Assembly (NCBI GenBank): GCA_900291925.1
Contig: UWYS01000001.1
Location: forward strand, 434,001 to 498,000
Source: Thecaphora thlaspeos
Lineage: Eukaryota > Basidiomycota > Ustilaginomycetes > Urocystidales > Glomosporiaceae
Direction: 5' to 3'
Length of the DNA: 64,000 nucleotides
The notes below the pieces were generated by a model. The model saw only the letters and a list, made by a program, of their open reading frames with translations, was not told where the DNA came from and did not search any database. Below are positions 22,072 through 32,858 of this stretch, piece after piece. Position 1 is the stretch's first letter, and each line of letters begins with the position of its first letter. A program made the translations under genes and the position numbers.

Positions 22072-24281
22072 TTACTTTCCGACGACCATCAACGACGCCA
22101 GACTCGCCTCGGTGTTGACGACGTCGAGGGCCTGCTGGACCTCGAGGCGCTTCCTGGCGGCGCTGAGCCAGTCGGTCGCCAACGTCTTGGGCCAGCCCTT
22201 GAGCTGGTTGAGCTGGCGCGCGGCGCTGTCGAGGTCCTTGCGGTCGAGGTAGTACTCGACGCGCGCCAGGACGCTGGGGACATCTTCGCCCTCGACGAGG
22301 CCCTTTTTGTGGAACAGCAGCGGGCTGAGCGTAGCACTGGCAATGTGCGACAGCAGACCCGCCTTCTCGGGCGCCGGAACGAGCGAGACGCCGCGAATCT
22401 TAGGCCCAACCTTGTCCGTGAACCACTGTCGTAGCGTCGTGAAGGACTCGACGCCCGTCTCGGCGGCTCCGCTCGCGTCCAGCACCTCCAAAGCGGCAGA
22501 GATGATGGCATCGTCGCGCGCCTTTGTCGTGTTCTTGAGGACGCGCAGCTGGTCGGCGAAAGGTCGCTTGGCCGTCTCGTCGTCGATGGCTGAGCGCACC
22601 GCCCGCACTGCGGTCCATAGCGTGTGGACGTTGACGTTCTCGTCGAGCTGGTTGCTGTTGTCGAGCGTGACCTTTTCCAGGCTCTTGAGGTCGGTGGCCA
22701 GCTCATCGAGCTTGGCCAGGCGTCCGCCCCGCTCCTCCTCGACCTTGGCGCGAATCTCCTTCATCCATCGCCGCTGCAGCTCGATGCCCTGAGCGATAAC
22801 CTCCTCCTTGAGACGCTCGTTGATGATCTTGGACTGCGTCGCGAGCTCGGCATTGAGCTTCTCCTTGAACTCGTCCATCTGCTTGGATCGTTCCTGCTCA
22901 AAGTTCTTCTGCCAGTCGGCCTCGCGGCTCGACAGCTTGTCGGCCGCCGCCTCGGCCTGCTGCGAGATCTGCGCCTCGTACCGCTTGGCCTGCGACGCCA
23001 GGCTCGTCTCGACGCGTTTGGCCTCCTTCTTGATCGACTCGAGGCGCTTGCTCAGCTGCTCGAGGTCAATCTGGGCGTTCTCCAGAACGCTCTTGGCCTT
23101 GGCGCCGGACGAGGGCGTCTCCTTGAGGAAGACGGTCAGCTCGTCGATTGTGTCGGCCAGCTGGGCGATCATCGGCTCCGAGCCAGATAGGCTCTTGATC
23201 GAAGGTGCGAGCAGCGGCAGCTTGGGCGCCTGCGGATCCGGCCGGAGGCGGGCCTGCGACTCCGGGGGAGCCTGCAGGCCGCGATCCTTGCGCGGCGCAA
23301 CGTAGCCGACCGGAGGCTCATGGTTGACGGGCAGCTCGCCCGTGTAGGGCGTCTTGACCTCGCCGCCGGGGACGACGGGCGCACGGCTCTTGGACGGCGA
23401 GGCCCGGTTGTTTGCGCCAATATCAGTCATGACCTGGACGCTGTCGTAGGCCTTCCTGAGGACGCCGCGGTCGTCGCCGCTGGCAGTGGTGGAAGACGAG
23501 GTGCTGGCGGTGGCATCGCGAAGCTTGGCCTCTGCCTTGTCGGCGGCAGCCTTGGCCTTTTCGACGAGGTGGACAGCGTTGTCCTGCACCGTCCTGACGG
23601 CTGACTGCGCCTCGCTCTTGGCGGCCTCGCCGACGCCCTGAGCCTTGCTGGCGAGCCTGTTGGTATCGGACCTGGCACGGTCCCTCGCCTCGGCGAGCTG
23701 GGCGCGTGCATCCCTCTCGCCGGCCACGGGGGCCTCGTGTCCGCCGGCGACCCGGCCGACGGCATCGCTGACGCTGCTGTAGGCGTTCTTGGTCAGGTCG
23801 ATGGCCTTGTCGCCGTATCCGCCGAGGTTGACGCCCTTGATCTCCTGGCCGACGTCGTGGGTGTCGAGGTAATCGATGATCTTTTCGCCGAGCGGCACGG
23901 TCTCGACGAAGAAGTCCTGGTAGCGGTCGTTGTTCAGGGCGGCGACGGTAGAGACGCCGTAGAAGACGACGGCACCGGCGGTTGAGTAGAGGACGAGGCG
24001 GGTGGGAAGTGACCTCCGCGGCTTGACGATCTCGGTGACATAGGTCTAGGCAGATTGAACGAGGGCGATGTCGCGAAGGGGCGCAAAGCGGGTCACAGAA
24101 GGAGGGGCAAGGCATAGGCGGTCAGTCGACGCGCTCCTCAGAAGGTACGACCCTGTTCAGACCAGGGCGACCATGCTGATGGTCCATCACTTACGCGAAC
24201 CGGAGCCCGGTCAGCCCTCAGGGCGCTGGACAGGCCGGAGAGGGTCGAGACCCTGGAGAGAGCGACCGCTCTGCTGATCAT
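22072..24281 (-). CDS. MIC60: MICOS complex subunit Mic60 (mitofilin, Fcj1)
   Basis: Two exons, 24281-24195 and 24045-22072, giving 686 residues. The 149-nt intron has a GTAAGT donor and CTAG acceptor in phase 0. Exon 1 encodes 29 residues of a typical presequence (Arg/Ser/Leu, no acids until Asp 24). A single transmembrane helix follows at about residues 46-66. Then comes an Ala/Lys-rich region, a long coiled coil (about 320-480), and the C-terminal mitofilin domain, with motifs LLSHIASATLSPLLF and YYLDRKDLDSAARQLNQLKGWPKTLATDWL. Mic60 shapes crista junctions in the inner membrane. The long frame alone has no ATG at its 5' end, so the upstream exon is needed to supply the start and presequence. 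Confidence 0.93.
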
Positions 24282-24992
24282 GGATGGAGCCGTGTAGGGA
24301 TGGAAGCCCGCGCCTACTAGGATGGACGGAGAGAAGGAAAGGGGGGAGAAGGCAAGAAGGAGGCGGCGGAAGATGCTCGCGGCGGGACAAGGTTGGGACG
24401 ATGGTGGTCGAGGAGAATGGTGTATGTAGGTGGAGCAGGTCAAGAGTTGAGATCGTCGCGGCCGATGGGCTCAGGGCCAGGGGGCCAGGGCCATTCTTCC
24501 GAGGCGACTGGCGGCGCGACGGCCCATCGACATCATCGGCGCTCGCCCCTTTGTCGCGCGAGAAAATCGCCCCGGGTCCTCCCGCCTTCCGGTCGTCCGC
24601 CCTGGCATACAACAGCCAGCAACACAACCTTTGATATGAGCCCCGCTGCTTACTCTGCCACTCGCACACCAGCACACGGAAATGGACAGCGCGATGCGAT
24701 GAGATAAATGTTGCTGCAGGATGCGGTGAATTGCGGAATCCGCTGATAGTACAAGATGGATGGGTCAAGCGTACGGGTCACATTAGAGAGACAGCGTGGG
24801 AAGGCATTTGGCCAGGATCTGGGTGTGACAGGCGAGGCTCGGAAAAGATCTCCCCCGAGAGCGGCAGACAGGGGTGCAGGCTCGATTCGACCAACCGTCT
24901 GAGAGAGCAGTCAGTCGTACAGTCATCAAGCCGCTCTCCCGATTGTCATTGGCGGAAAGCTGCTCTCCAAATGCACGCAACGCCTGGTCAGC
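24282..24992. other. Upstream region of MIC60 / 3' flank of the orphan gene
   Basis: About 710 bp with no recognisable gene. It should contain the MIC60 promoter. Confidence 0.55.
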
Positions 24993-26102
24993 TCAGGCTG
25001 CAGAGCGGCATCGACCGACGCTCCTCGACCTGGCGCTGCCGAGAGCGTGCTCACGAGCGCCCTCAAAAGGTGACCACGATTTGGATGATGACGGCGGTGC
25101 CACAGCGACATCGTCATTGTCGTCATCGCCCCGCTGTTCGCCCCTCCCCAAATCCAGCGCCGTCGTGAAGATCTGCAGGCTGGCCTTGTGCTTGTGATTC
25201 AGGCGATGGCTATGCGCTCGTACCGCCTTTTGCCGCGATCGAGAGTGTCGATGGTCGTCGCCCGCGGCGTGGAGGGCCAGCTGGTCGGAAGCGTGACGTA
25301 CCTGGTGATGATGGTCGATGAGGCGAGACTCTAGCTCCTGCTCCAAGGATACGAACAGCAGCTTAGCCCGTCGGCTCGTCCGCAGCATCTCCTCCTTCGG
25401 CAGGTATTCCTTGGCGATACGTCGCGGGACCGACTGTCGGCCGCAGTAAAGCTCGGCGGGCACTCTGCATCTACCTCCGAGAGCCCAGTCCCACTCGCAG
25501 TCAACGCCATAGCGGGACGCCTCGCTGGCACCAGACGCAGGACGATCGCAGTCCCTCACAGGAAGGTCTTGACACAGCCTCTGGCGGGCCCATCGCAGGG
25601 CATCTTCCTCTTGCAGATTGGCGGAGACGTGTTCCGACCGGTTTGTCCTGGCTGGCGCCGACATTGATGACGACGACGACAGCGATCCAAAGTACGTCGA
25701 GGGACCGGCAACGGCGTTATTCTCAAGGGCGCCACCGAAGCCCCAGTCCCATTCGCGCGGTTCAGTGACGGCCCGTCGTGCCGCTTTCATCAGCGCGACA
25801 TTAGCGAGCGCCACCTTGGAGCTGAGACCGTTGAAGTCGAGCACCAGGTTGAGCGGCGCAGCGCCGTTCTCTGTGAGCGCCTTTCGCCTGCGGCGCTCCA
25901 GCACGCCCGTCGCTACGCCCTCGGAGCAGGCGCGCGGCAGTGGCGGACGGCGGTGTTGATCGTCGCTGGTCGAGACGAACATGCCGGGCGCAGCGGCGGC
26001 GCTGGTGCTGGGCAGGCTGGTCGCCCTAGTGACGCTCGGCCTCCTGTCATCGGCGAAGCATTCCGCGAAGACGTCCTCTTGAGTCTCTGACATCGTTGTC
26101 AT
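24993..26102 (-). CDS. Hypothetical protein with two EWDW(G/A)(F/L)GG motifs
   Basis: I do not recognise this protein. The frame is open from 26483, but the ATG at 26102 (MTTMSETQED) is the likely start because the upstream part is pyrimidine-run-like and compositionally unlike coding DNA. From there it has 369 residues. A motif EWDWGFGG lies at about residues 117-124 and a near copy EWDWALGG at 203-210, suggesting two related modules. A region rich in Leu, Val and Ala (LNLVLDFNGLSSKVALANVALMKA) lies between about 84 and 107, and a helix-like stretch with KEEMLRTSRRAKLLFVSLEQELESRL follows the second motif. The C-terminus is His/Arg/Asp-rich and low-complexity. There is no signal peptide or membrane helix. 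It looks like a lineage-restricted protein; function unknown. Confidence 0.6.
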   Translation of the reverse strand: MTTMSETQEDVFAECFADDRRPSVTRATSLPSTSAAAAPGMFVSTSDDQHRRPPLPRACSEGVATGVLERRRRKALTENGAAPLNLVLDFNGLSSKVALANVALMKAARRAVTEPREWDWGFGGALENNAVAGPSTYFGSLSSSSSMSAPARTNRSEHVSANLQEEDALRWARQRLCQDLPVRDCDRPASGASEASRYGVDCEWDWALGGRCRVPAELYCGRQSVPRRIAKEYLPKEEMLRTSRRAKLLFVSLEQELESRLIDHHHQVRHASDQLALHAAGDDHRHSRSRQKAVRAHSHRLNHKHKASLQIFTTALDLGRGEQRGDDDNDDVAVAPPSSSKSWSPFEGAREHALGSARSRSVGRCRSAA

Positions 26103-27039
26103 AGCTGCGGAGTCGGCCGGTTGTTGTTGCAAGCCGAAGCCGTAGGTATGAGCAGGAGGGAGCTGGCGAACCGATTCTTCTGTCGAGGACGTGTCAATGT
26201 GTGGCGCGAGAAAGATGCTGGACGGGAGCGGAAATGGTACGGTGGCGAGGTGGCTGCTTCTTTTTCTGACGAGCGGGCGAAGGGAGGAGGCGCTAGGAGA
26301 TGCAAAGGCAATGCGACGATGAGGCGATGTGACGATGACAGACGTACAGGATCCGCTGTGGAGTGAAGCAGAGCCGAGGAGAGAGAGAGAGAGGGAGAAA
26401 GCTGGACTAGGGGACCGACGTTGTCTGCCTTCACAGGGGAAGGGAGCTTCGAAGGGAGACGAGGGATGCCCGTTGTTAGACAAGGGGAGAAGAGAGAGGG
26501 AGGCAGGGGTCTAGGGATCAAGGGGCGGTCGCGAGGTCGCGTCGCCCGCCGCCGCCTCGTTCGGATCAACGGGGCGTGGCCAAAAGAGGGGACAGGCAGG
26601 CAGGGTCAGGCAGGGGCGGACGACCGCGCAAACGGGCCTCTACAAAAAGAAAAAGAAAAAGAAAAAAAAGGGAAATAGGCTAAGCTAGCCAGCGCTCCAC
26701 GCCCTCAGGCCATGTTTCGGGCCGCCGCGCTCCAGCAAGCCAGGCCATCGATTTGCAACGCTCGCATCCTGCCTAGTTTGTTGCACAGCGCTATGATGTG
26801 CCTCCTGCCTCAATTTGGACAAAAGGAGACGAACGGCGTTGCTGTGTTTCTCATCTTTTTAGTTCAGGCCCGGTGCCCGAGAGGGTCTGGCTAAAGACAG
26901 CCGGGGCCACGAGACGTCAGGTGGATGGACGTGGCGCATCCGATGCAGGCCACGCGCAGCCGATGACGAACGCGTCCGCCGGCTCTGCATGAACTCGAGA
27001 GGATCATCATTCAACGGATCCGAAAGGCGACCGCTCCCT
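26103..27039. other. Intergenic region with purine-rich runs
   Basis: Nearly 940 bp between the orphan gene start and the 3' end of the APC8 gene. It includes AG-rich stretches and an A-rich tract of the form AAAAAG repeated near 26643-26670. No gene seen. Confidence 0.55.
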
Positions 27040-29905
27040 TCAGTTCTGTAAGAAGGCCAGCCGCTTCAGCAGGACCTCTGCTAGATCCGTCATCTCTGTC
27101 CCCGCCGCAATGACCTTTTGCAGATAGTCGTTGGCCAGAGCTAGGTTGCCCACCATCTCGGTCGACACCAAACCTCCACCGTCACCTCCCATCGACAACG
27201 AAGCCGGTCCTCCGCTCGTAGACGCAATGCCGCTGCCCTGTTTCCCGTCCTGCATAAAGACATCCTCTTCCCCTGGCCCCGAACCCGTCCTCGTACCGCC
27301 GTTCGTCGCTTCCGCCGCCCGTCTTTTCGACTGCTGCTGCTGCTGCTGCTCGAGATCGCGCGTCCAGCCTGGGTTGCCGACCTCGCCCATCTCCCACCGC
27401 GCCGCTATGATGTACGACTGAACGTAGCGGGCCACGACGTTGGCCTCTGTCTCCGCCAGCCCGCGATCAACCACTTGTACGAGCCGACGGTGGTAGGACG
27501 CCGCTGCCTCAAAGTCCCGTTCCTTTTCGTAGACTTCGATGATGCGCGTCAAGCCCATGACCGTGTCGCCGTGATTGAGGCGGCAGGTGAGGTAGCGCTT
27601 GAAGCACGAGATCGCGTCTTGTGACCTGGAGTCGCGGGGAACCGGGGGGTCCGAGGCGATGGGACACTGTCAGCGATTCAGGCCGGGCAAAGATACAACC
27701 TTGCGGAACGGGCGGACTCACCTGCCGAGGTTGTCGAAGCAGACGCCCATCGAGCTCCACATCCTCCCATCGTACGGTCGGATTGCCGCGCACTTTTGGA
27801 AGTAGTGGACCGCGTATGTATAGGCTCCGTTGAGCTCGTAAACCTGGCCGAGACCGTAGAGCGCCCGATACTCGCGCGAGTTGATCTCGAGCGCCCGTCG
27901 GTACATCTCGGCGGCAGCGTGGCTGTTTTTGAGCTCGATGTATTCGTGGCCGAGCAGGATCCAGGCCGGCACGCACCCGGCGTCGAGCCGCAGCGCGTGG
28001 CGGAATGACTCGATAGCTCGGTGATGATCGCTCCGTTGATTGTAGTAATTGCCTGTCCAGCGACGCATAGGGAGGGCGATCGTCAGCGTCCAGCATCGCT
28101 GTCGTCCCCTATGCCCGCCTGCGTGGCCGTCTCCACCCGTGACTCACCAACGAGACAGCAGACTTCGGGTCTGTCCTTCCCAAAGGTGGCAAATTTGTGG
28201 GCAAGCTGTGCCAGCTCTGCCGACCGGTTGAGCAGGTACAGCGCGTTCGAGTAGTCGCTCAACCCATCGATCCGGTAAGGGTCGATCGACCACGCCTGTT
28301 GGAAGTCTTGCTCCGCTTCGATATAGTCTGCGACAAGGCGCGGCGGTCAGATAGGAAGGAGGCGGGAGCATGAGTCCACCAGCACTCGAGCCCCATCGGC
28401 GGCCCTGCGAGACATACCTAGACGGTGGACGTGGGTCTGGGCCCTGCAAGTCAGCAGATAGGCTGAATCGGGGAAGTGCTGCAGCAGAACGTCGATCCGC
28501 TCGATGCTCTTGTCGCCCTCTTGCGCGGCGTGTCTGTCGGTGAACTCTCTGAAGAAGGACGCCATGAAGGAATCCGGCAGGAGGTCCGCAATTTCGTCCG
28601 CCTGTGCGCGACAATCGGGAGATGGTTCACAGTCAGCAGCTGCGCGCGTCGGACGGCGAGTGGAACAGCACAACGGCACCGCCTGCTCACCTCGCCCGGT
28701 TCCAGGGTGATGCTGAGCTCTTGCCATGCAGCCCAGTTGTACGGGAAAGCTTGAACGCTGCGGATCAGGCAATCCATGCTCTCGACTGGCTTGTGCAGCT
28801 TCCGCAGTATCGCTCCTTTACTGTGTCGGGTGGAGCGTTCAAGCTCGAGGGGTATCAGTCAGCCGTCTCACGGGTGTCTCAAGGGTTCAAAAGGGCTGCG
28901 CCATCGGACTTGGCGACACTCACAGGAAGAGCAGGAACGGGTCACCCGGATTAATCAGCTCTTTCAGCAAAGGCACGAGACCGGGGCTTGTGGCCGGCAT
29001 CTTGCCGTTGGGCTTTAGAATGATCATGCCGTGTTCGTCGAGCTTCCTTTCGGACGTCTGCGTGGGGTCGCAGTCGGCAACATCTTTCTGGTTCAGCATC
29101 GAGAATCTTCTGAACGTGCTGGGACACGACCATGCTCACCAAAAACCTCGAGTAGAGCCGGAGAAAGGTCGCCTTGTCGCTGCGACACCCGCGCTCCTCG
29201 AGCACCCAAGCAGCGCGTTCCAGCTGGTGCTGGTCAAAGTAAGACTTGGCCAGCGCATAAACGTCCTCCTCCTCTCGGTCCTCCTCGCCGGTGTCGCGTA
29301 CCTGCTGGCTAGGGCCGGGAGAGCAGCTGTAGGAGTTGTTGGTCGACTGCCAGTGTACGTGAGCGGATCCGATGCCGTCGCTCTCCATCGATACAAACGA
29401 TGCGTCGAGGTCGGAAATGTGGCTGACGTTGGCGAGCGGTGATGGCGAGAAGCGCGGTGGGGGCATAAAACGGCCCGAGGTGTCCTGGCCATCTTCGCCG
29501 ATGTCCAGACGCTGCTGCAAACCGAGCGCTGGTGTAGAGTGTTCCGGAAAGTGGCCGGGTGGCAGGGTGTGGAGCCGTTTGGTGGCAGGGGTCGAAGCGC
29601 CATCGTTTGGTAGGAAGCGTGGTTGCGGGGCTGGCTCGCGGGCGTCGGACGCCACTGGCGGTCGTGCAACGCATTGTAGCAGCTCGAGCGCCCTGCGAAT
29701 GCGGAGGGGGTAACAGAAGAGCGTCCAGTTTACAACAAGCTACTTTCGCGCTGGTCTGAGACGGCCAAACGGAGGTTACAACTCACCACTTTGAGGCGGC
29801 GACGAGACCGCGATCCTGAAGCTCCTTTGCGGCTGCCCTGAGGGCGTACCTTGCCTGGGCGGGATCGAGGTCGGGAAAGGGCCGGTCGATGTCGAAGACC
29901 GACAT
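27040..29905 (-). CDS. CDC23: Anaphase-promoting complex subunit 8 (APC8/Cdc23), TPR scaffold
   Basis: Eight exons assemble in phase to 748 residues: 29905-29787, 29692-29140, 29087-28924, 28820-28691, 28601-28418, 28327-28148, 28052-27722, 27625-27040. The smallest intron is 52 nt. APC8 is a tetratricopeptide-repeat scaffold of the APC/C ubiquitin ligase that drives mitotic exit. The N-terminus, with a short Leu/Ala-rich helix (RYALRAAAKELQDRGLVAASKW), resembles other Cdc23 proteins. A diagnostic TPR block starts GNYYNQRSDHHRAIESFRHAL and continues WILLGHEYIELKNSHAAAEMYRRAL and YRALYGLGQVYEL. A poly-Gln run from a CAG tract (plus-strand CTG, about 27331-27350) sits in the C-terminal part, after the last TPRs. 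A Ser/Pro-rich insert of about 100 residues splits the N-terminal region. Confidence 0.93.
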
Positions 29906-30614
29906 CGTCTAGCGGTCGCTTGTCGTTCGGCGGGGAAGTGCGGCGATCTGGGGGGGGGGGCGAGAGGGAAGAAAGAAGAGCGAGGAAAGATCGATGGGGG
30001 CGCAAAGGGCGGAGGTGGTTGACTGGCGATGGGAAGCACCGTGATGGGTCTCTATGGAGCGCCTCGGGACCTGGGCAAATAGGAAGCGCCGCAACGCCCT
30101 CTCACCTCTCCAACTCTTTGACTCCACTTTTTGAGCAGGCCGCCGCGTGTGTTGTTCTCTCGCATCTCGCGCCGCAGCACGCGCACACCTCACAGCCCCG
30201 GCCTCCTCACTCCCAACATACAGTACATCCCAGCATACATCCTCCAGACAGATCAGGCGACGTGCTTCTCATGCCGTAGTATACAGTCGTCGCTCTTGAG
30301 CACTGGCCCAGACGCGCACCCTCGCCATGTCGGGACTTTGGCTCTCGATGAAAGCGGCCACGAGGCTCCCGTCTTCGGATCCGAGAGAGGCCGCGGGTGT
30401 GGAGAAAGGGTTCGAGGCAGTTTGTCTCTGTGCGGCGGTCCGACGGCGCCTCTTCGCTCCCTTCGACCATCGCGATCCGCACCCGACAACGAGCCTCTGC
30501 CGGTGGGTAGACAGGTCAATCTTCTTGCCGCTTCCTTTGCACATCGACTCACACTTAGTGCACATTCAGATCCCACCAATAGCTTGCCACATACCTCTAT
30601 CACACTCGCACAAC
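29906..30614. promoter_or_regulatory. Shared upstream region of divergent APC8 and TMA7 genes
   Basis: About 700 bp between divergent starts. A homopolymer of 11 G lies at 29950-29960. No further gene seen. Confidence 0.45.
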
Positions 30615-30867
30615 ATGTCTGGACGACAAGGAGGCAAGGCCAAGCCCTTGAAGGCACCCAAGAAGGCCGCAAAGGAGTTTGACGAAGAGGTGCGCGTGGA
30701 CAGAACCTTCCTGTCTTCCTCGGGCTCGCGCTGAACTTGCTCCTCTTCCTTCTGTGCTCATTCGTCCACCTGGCACGCAGGACCTCGCCTTCATGAAGAA
30801 GAAGAAGGAGGATGAGGCCGCCAGGAAGGCCGCCGCCGCCAAGCTCACCGCCGGCAAGAAGAAGTAG
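30615..30867 (+). CDS. TMA7: Translation machinery-associated protein 7 (TMA7/CCDC72 family)
   Basis: Two exons, 30615-30689 and 30781-30867, encode 53 residues. It is tiny and Lys-rich, starting MSGRQGGKAKPLKAPKKAAK, then DEEDLAFMKKKKEDE across the junction. This matches the conserved N-terminal half of TMA7, a ribosome-associated protein of unclear role in translation. The 91-nt intron has a GTGCGC donor (GT-AG, weak) and GCAG acceptor and is in phase 0. Most fungal and animal TMA7 proteins are about 64 residues and end with a Gly-Gly-Ile-Lys-Lys-Ser-Gly type tail; here the tail is shortened to LTAGKKK. It would be missed by length cut-offs. Confidence 0.85.
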
Positions 30868-32858
30868 AAAAGACGCTGTACAGCTCGTCCAAATCAAGCG
30901 GCCTCACTTCGCAATACCAAACGCACGCCCACACATACTCATAGGCTCGACCTTCGACGATGCTCTGTGAAGGCCTGATTCGGCCACCGGATTCGTTGCA
31001 GCCCGGACGTAATCCCCAGCTGGGATCACTAAGCATAGCTTGAGCAAGAGACTTACGAAGCACCGTGCTGAGCTCAAGGTACCGAGCGAGGCATCGAGAT
31101 CGGGAGATGGATCGGTGCGGATCGATTGACCGCTCTGCCGACGACAGTGGACTCGCCTGAAGCTTTCGGAAGCAAGGCGACTTGAGTAGCATTGACCAAC
31201 ACCAGGACCTCATCCCGCCTTTTTGCCGCGCAGGCTCTAGAGGCGACGTCCTCGATGACACGGTCTGATAGGCTCTCTTCTTCTCTCTTCCAGTCGCAGA
31301 TCTTCGCAACATCCCTCGACATCTCGACAGCCTTTGCACGAAAGAGCGAATCGACCCGCGCACAGGCACGACCCGTCCCTGGTGAGCCCAGATCTCTATA
31401 CACGGGCTTGACGTGCTGCTCGTATTGTGGTCGCTATTGTGCTCGATCCGATGTTCCAGTCCTCTGACTTGGCATAATTTGCCGAAGTTGCCTCACCGTC
31501 TCCAAGGCGATATAGCAGCTCCAGCAACGCTGCCTGGGCACCACGCGGCACGACGGAGCATAGGATCTTGCCATACACGCACTCGTCGCGAGAATTTACG
31601 GCGTAAGCAGCGACGAGGGGTGTGACGCTTACTTACAGCAACAAGGAGAAGATAAGCCTCAATGACCTTCCTGGATCTCGAGCCAGATTTAGTGCCATCT
31701 CCCCGTACACTCGAACAATTTAATAAGAACTCAGCCGCCTTACCTCCTTTACGACCTTCCGCTGTCAACAGCCATTGACGCGCTCGGGTCAAAAGGTCGT
31801 TGAGGATCGCCGCTTTGGCTTCGACGTGCAACCGTCGACATATCCCGTCGACTACCAAATAGGTGACACAAACATGCCCAGCTGGGCGATACAGCAAAGT
31901 AGAAGGCGGTTCACAAGCTAAGAAAACCTCCTTGCTTGAGCGGTCTCCCCATCTGGACGATTCCGCGATAAGGGTGCGAGGGAGCGGCGAAACGCGGGGT
32001 TGCTTACCCCAGATGGGGGTGCGGTGTACCGTATCGTATCAGGAACGGCGGTCTGGTGCTATGGAGCGATACGACAGCGTCTAGCTCCGCTCGGCTTTTG
32101 GCGGCGATTGCTAATTGAGATCGAACGAAAGGCGTCACATCCATCGGTGCGAAGTGAGAGTGGGGGAGAAGGATCTGCCTTGTTGCCTATGCAGCTCTTC
32201 TGTCTCTTATCTTTGGAGCGCACTCAAGGACAGCTAGGCTTGTTCGGAAACGTCTTGGCGAGAACATGCGGTTGGCTACGCCCTCTTATCATCGCGACGC
32301 TTCTTGTGCGCTGGCTCGACGGACGGCATCTGAGTGAAGCTGCAACGTTCAGCCTGATATTGACGTTCAACAAAGAGGATCAACGTATGTACTTGTTAGA
32401 GGACGTTCGGGAAAGGTGCGAGACGAAGGGAGTAAAGGAGTGTGGGGTCGCTGACGGATGCGCCTTCGAGAGCATTCACGGTGTCGCCCCTTTCGCTCGC
32501 AGAGACCTTTGCTAAGTTTCGGCGTATTTTAGTCAAGCCGATGAGGATTCCGTCACTTATCTGCAGGCCGGCGTTCTACAGGCAAATTTTCATGGCATTC
32601 CAGCACCGACGTCGTCGGCGCTGTCAAGCATCATCGTCGTCGTTCCAGGGGACGAGCTCTACGTTATAACGTAGAGCTCGAGAGTCGGCATTGAGTTGCT
32701 GCTGTCCCTGCTTTCCTGCTTCTCCGCTCTCCCGCTCCTTCTCTCCACCGACCCGTTCGCGGCCCCCGTTCACTTCCGCCTCTCTCGCTACATCTCTGCC
32801 ACGTCAACCGGCCGCAGCGCAACAGGCAACTACCGTGACCCCCTTTCCGATCGACACC
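30868..32858. other. Intergenic region, possible unrecognised minus-strand gene
   Basis: Two kb without a recognised gene. On the minus strand, 31897 to about 31635 reads as a well-composed frame (motifs AILNDLLTRARQWLLTAEG and SRKVIEAYLLLVA) ending at a GTAAGT donor. Similar-looking frames follow at about 31590-31400 and 31400-31080. A spliced, poorly conserved gene is possible, but I could not fix the acceptors. A plus-strand frame of 171 codons at 32000-32515 is unrecognised and probably not coding. Confidence 0.35.
32653..32680. repeat. 28-bp perfect palindrome
   Basis: Half-site CGAGCTCTACGTTA followed directly by its exact reverse complement; no spacer. It lies 178 bp upstream of the transporter pseudogene ATG. 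It could form a cruciform or hairpin or be a dimeric binding site. No run of T follows, so it does not look like a bacterial-type terminator. Confidence 0.9.
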
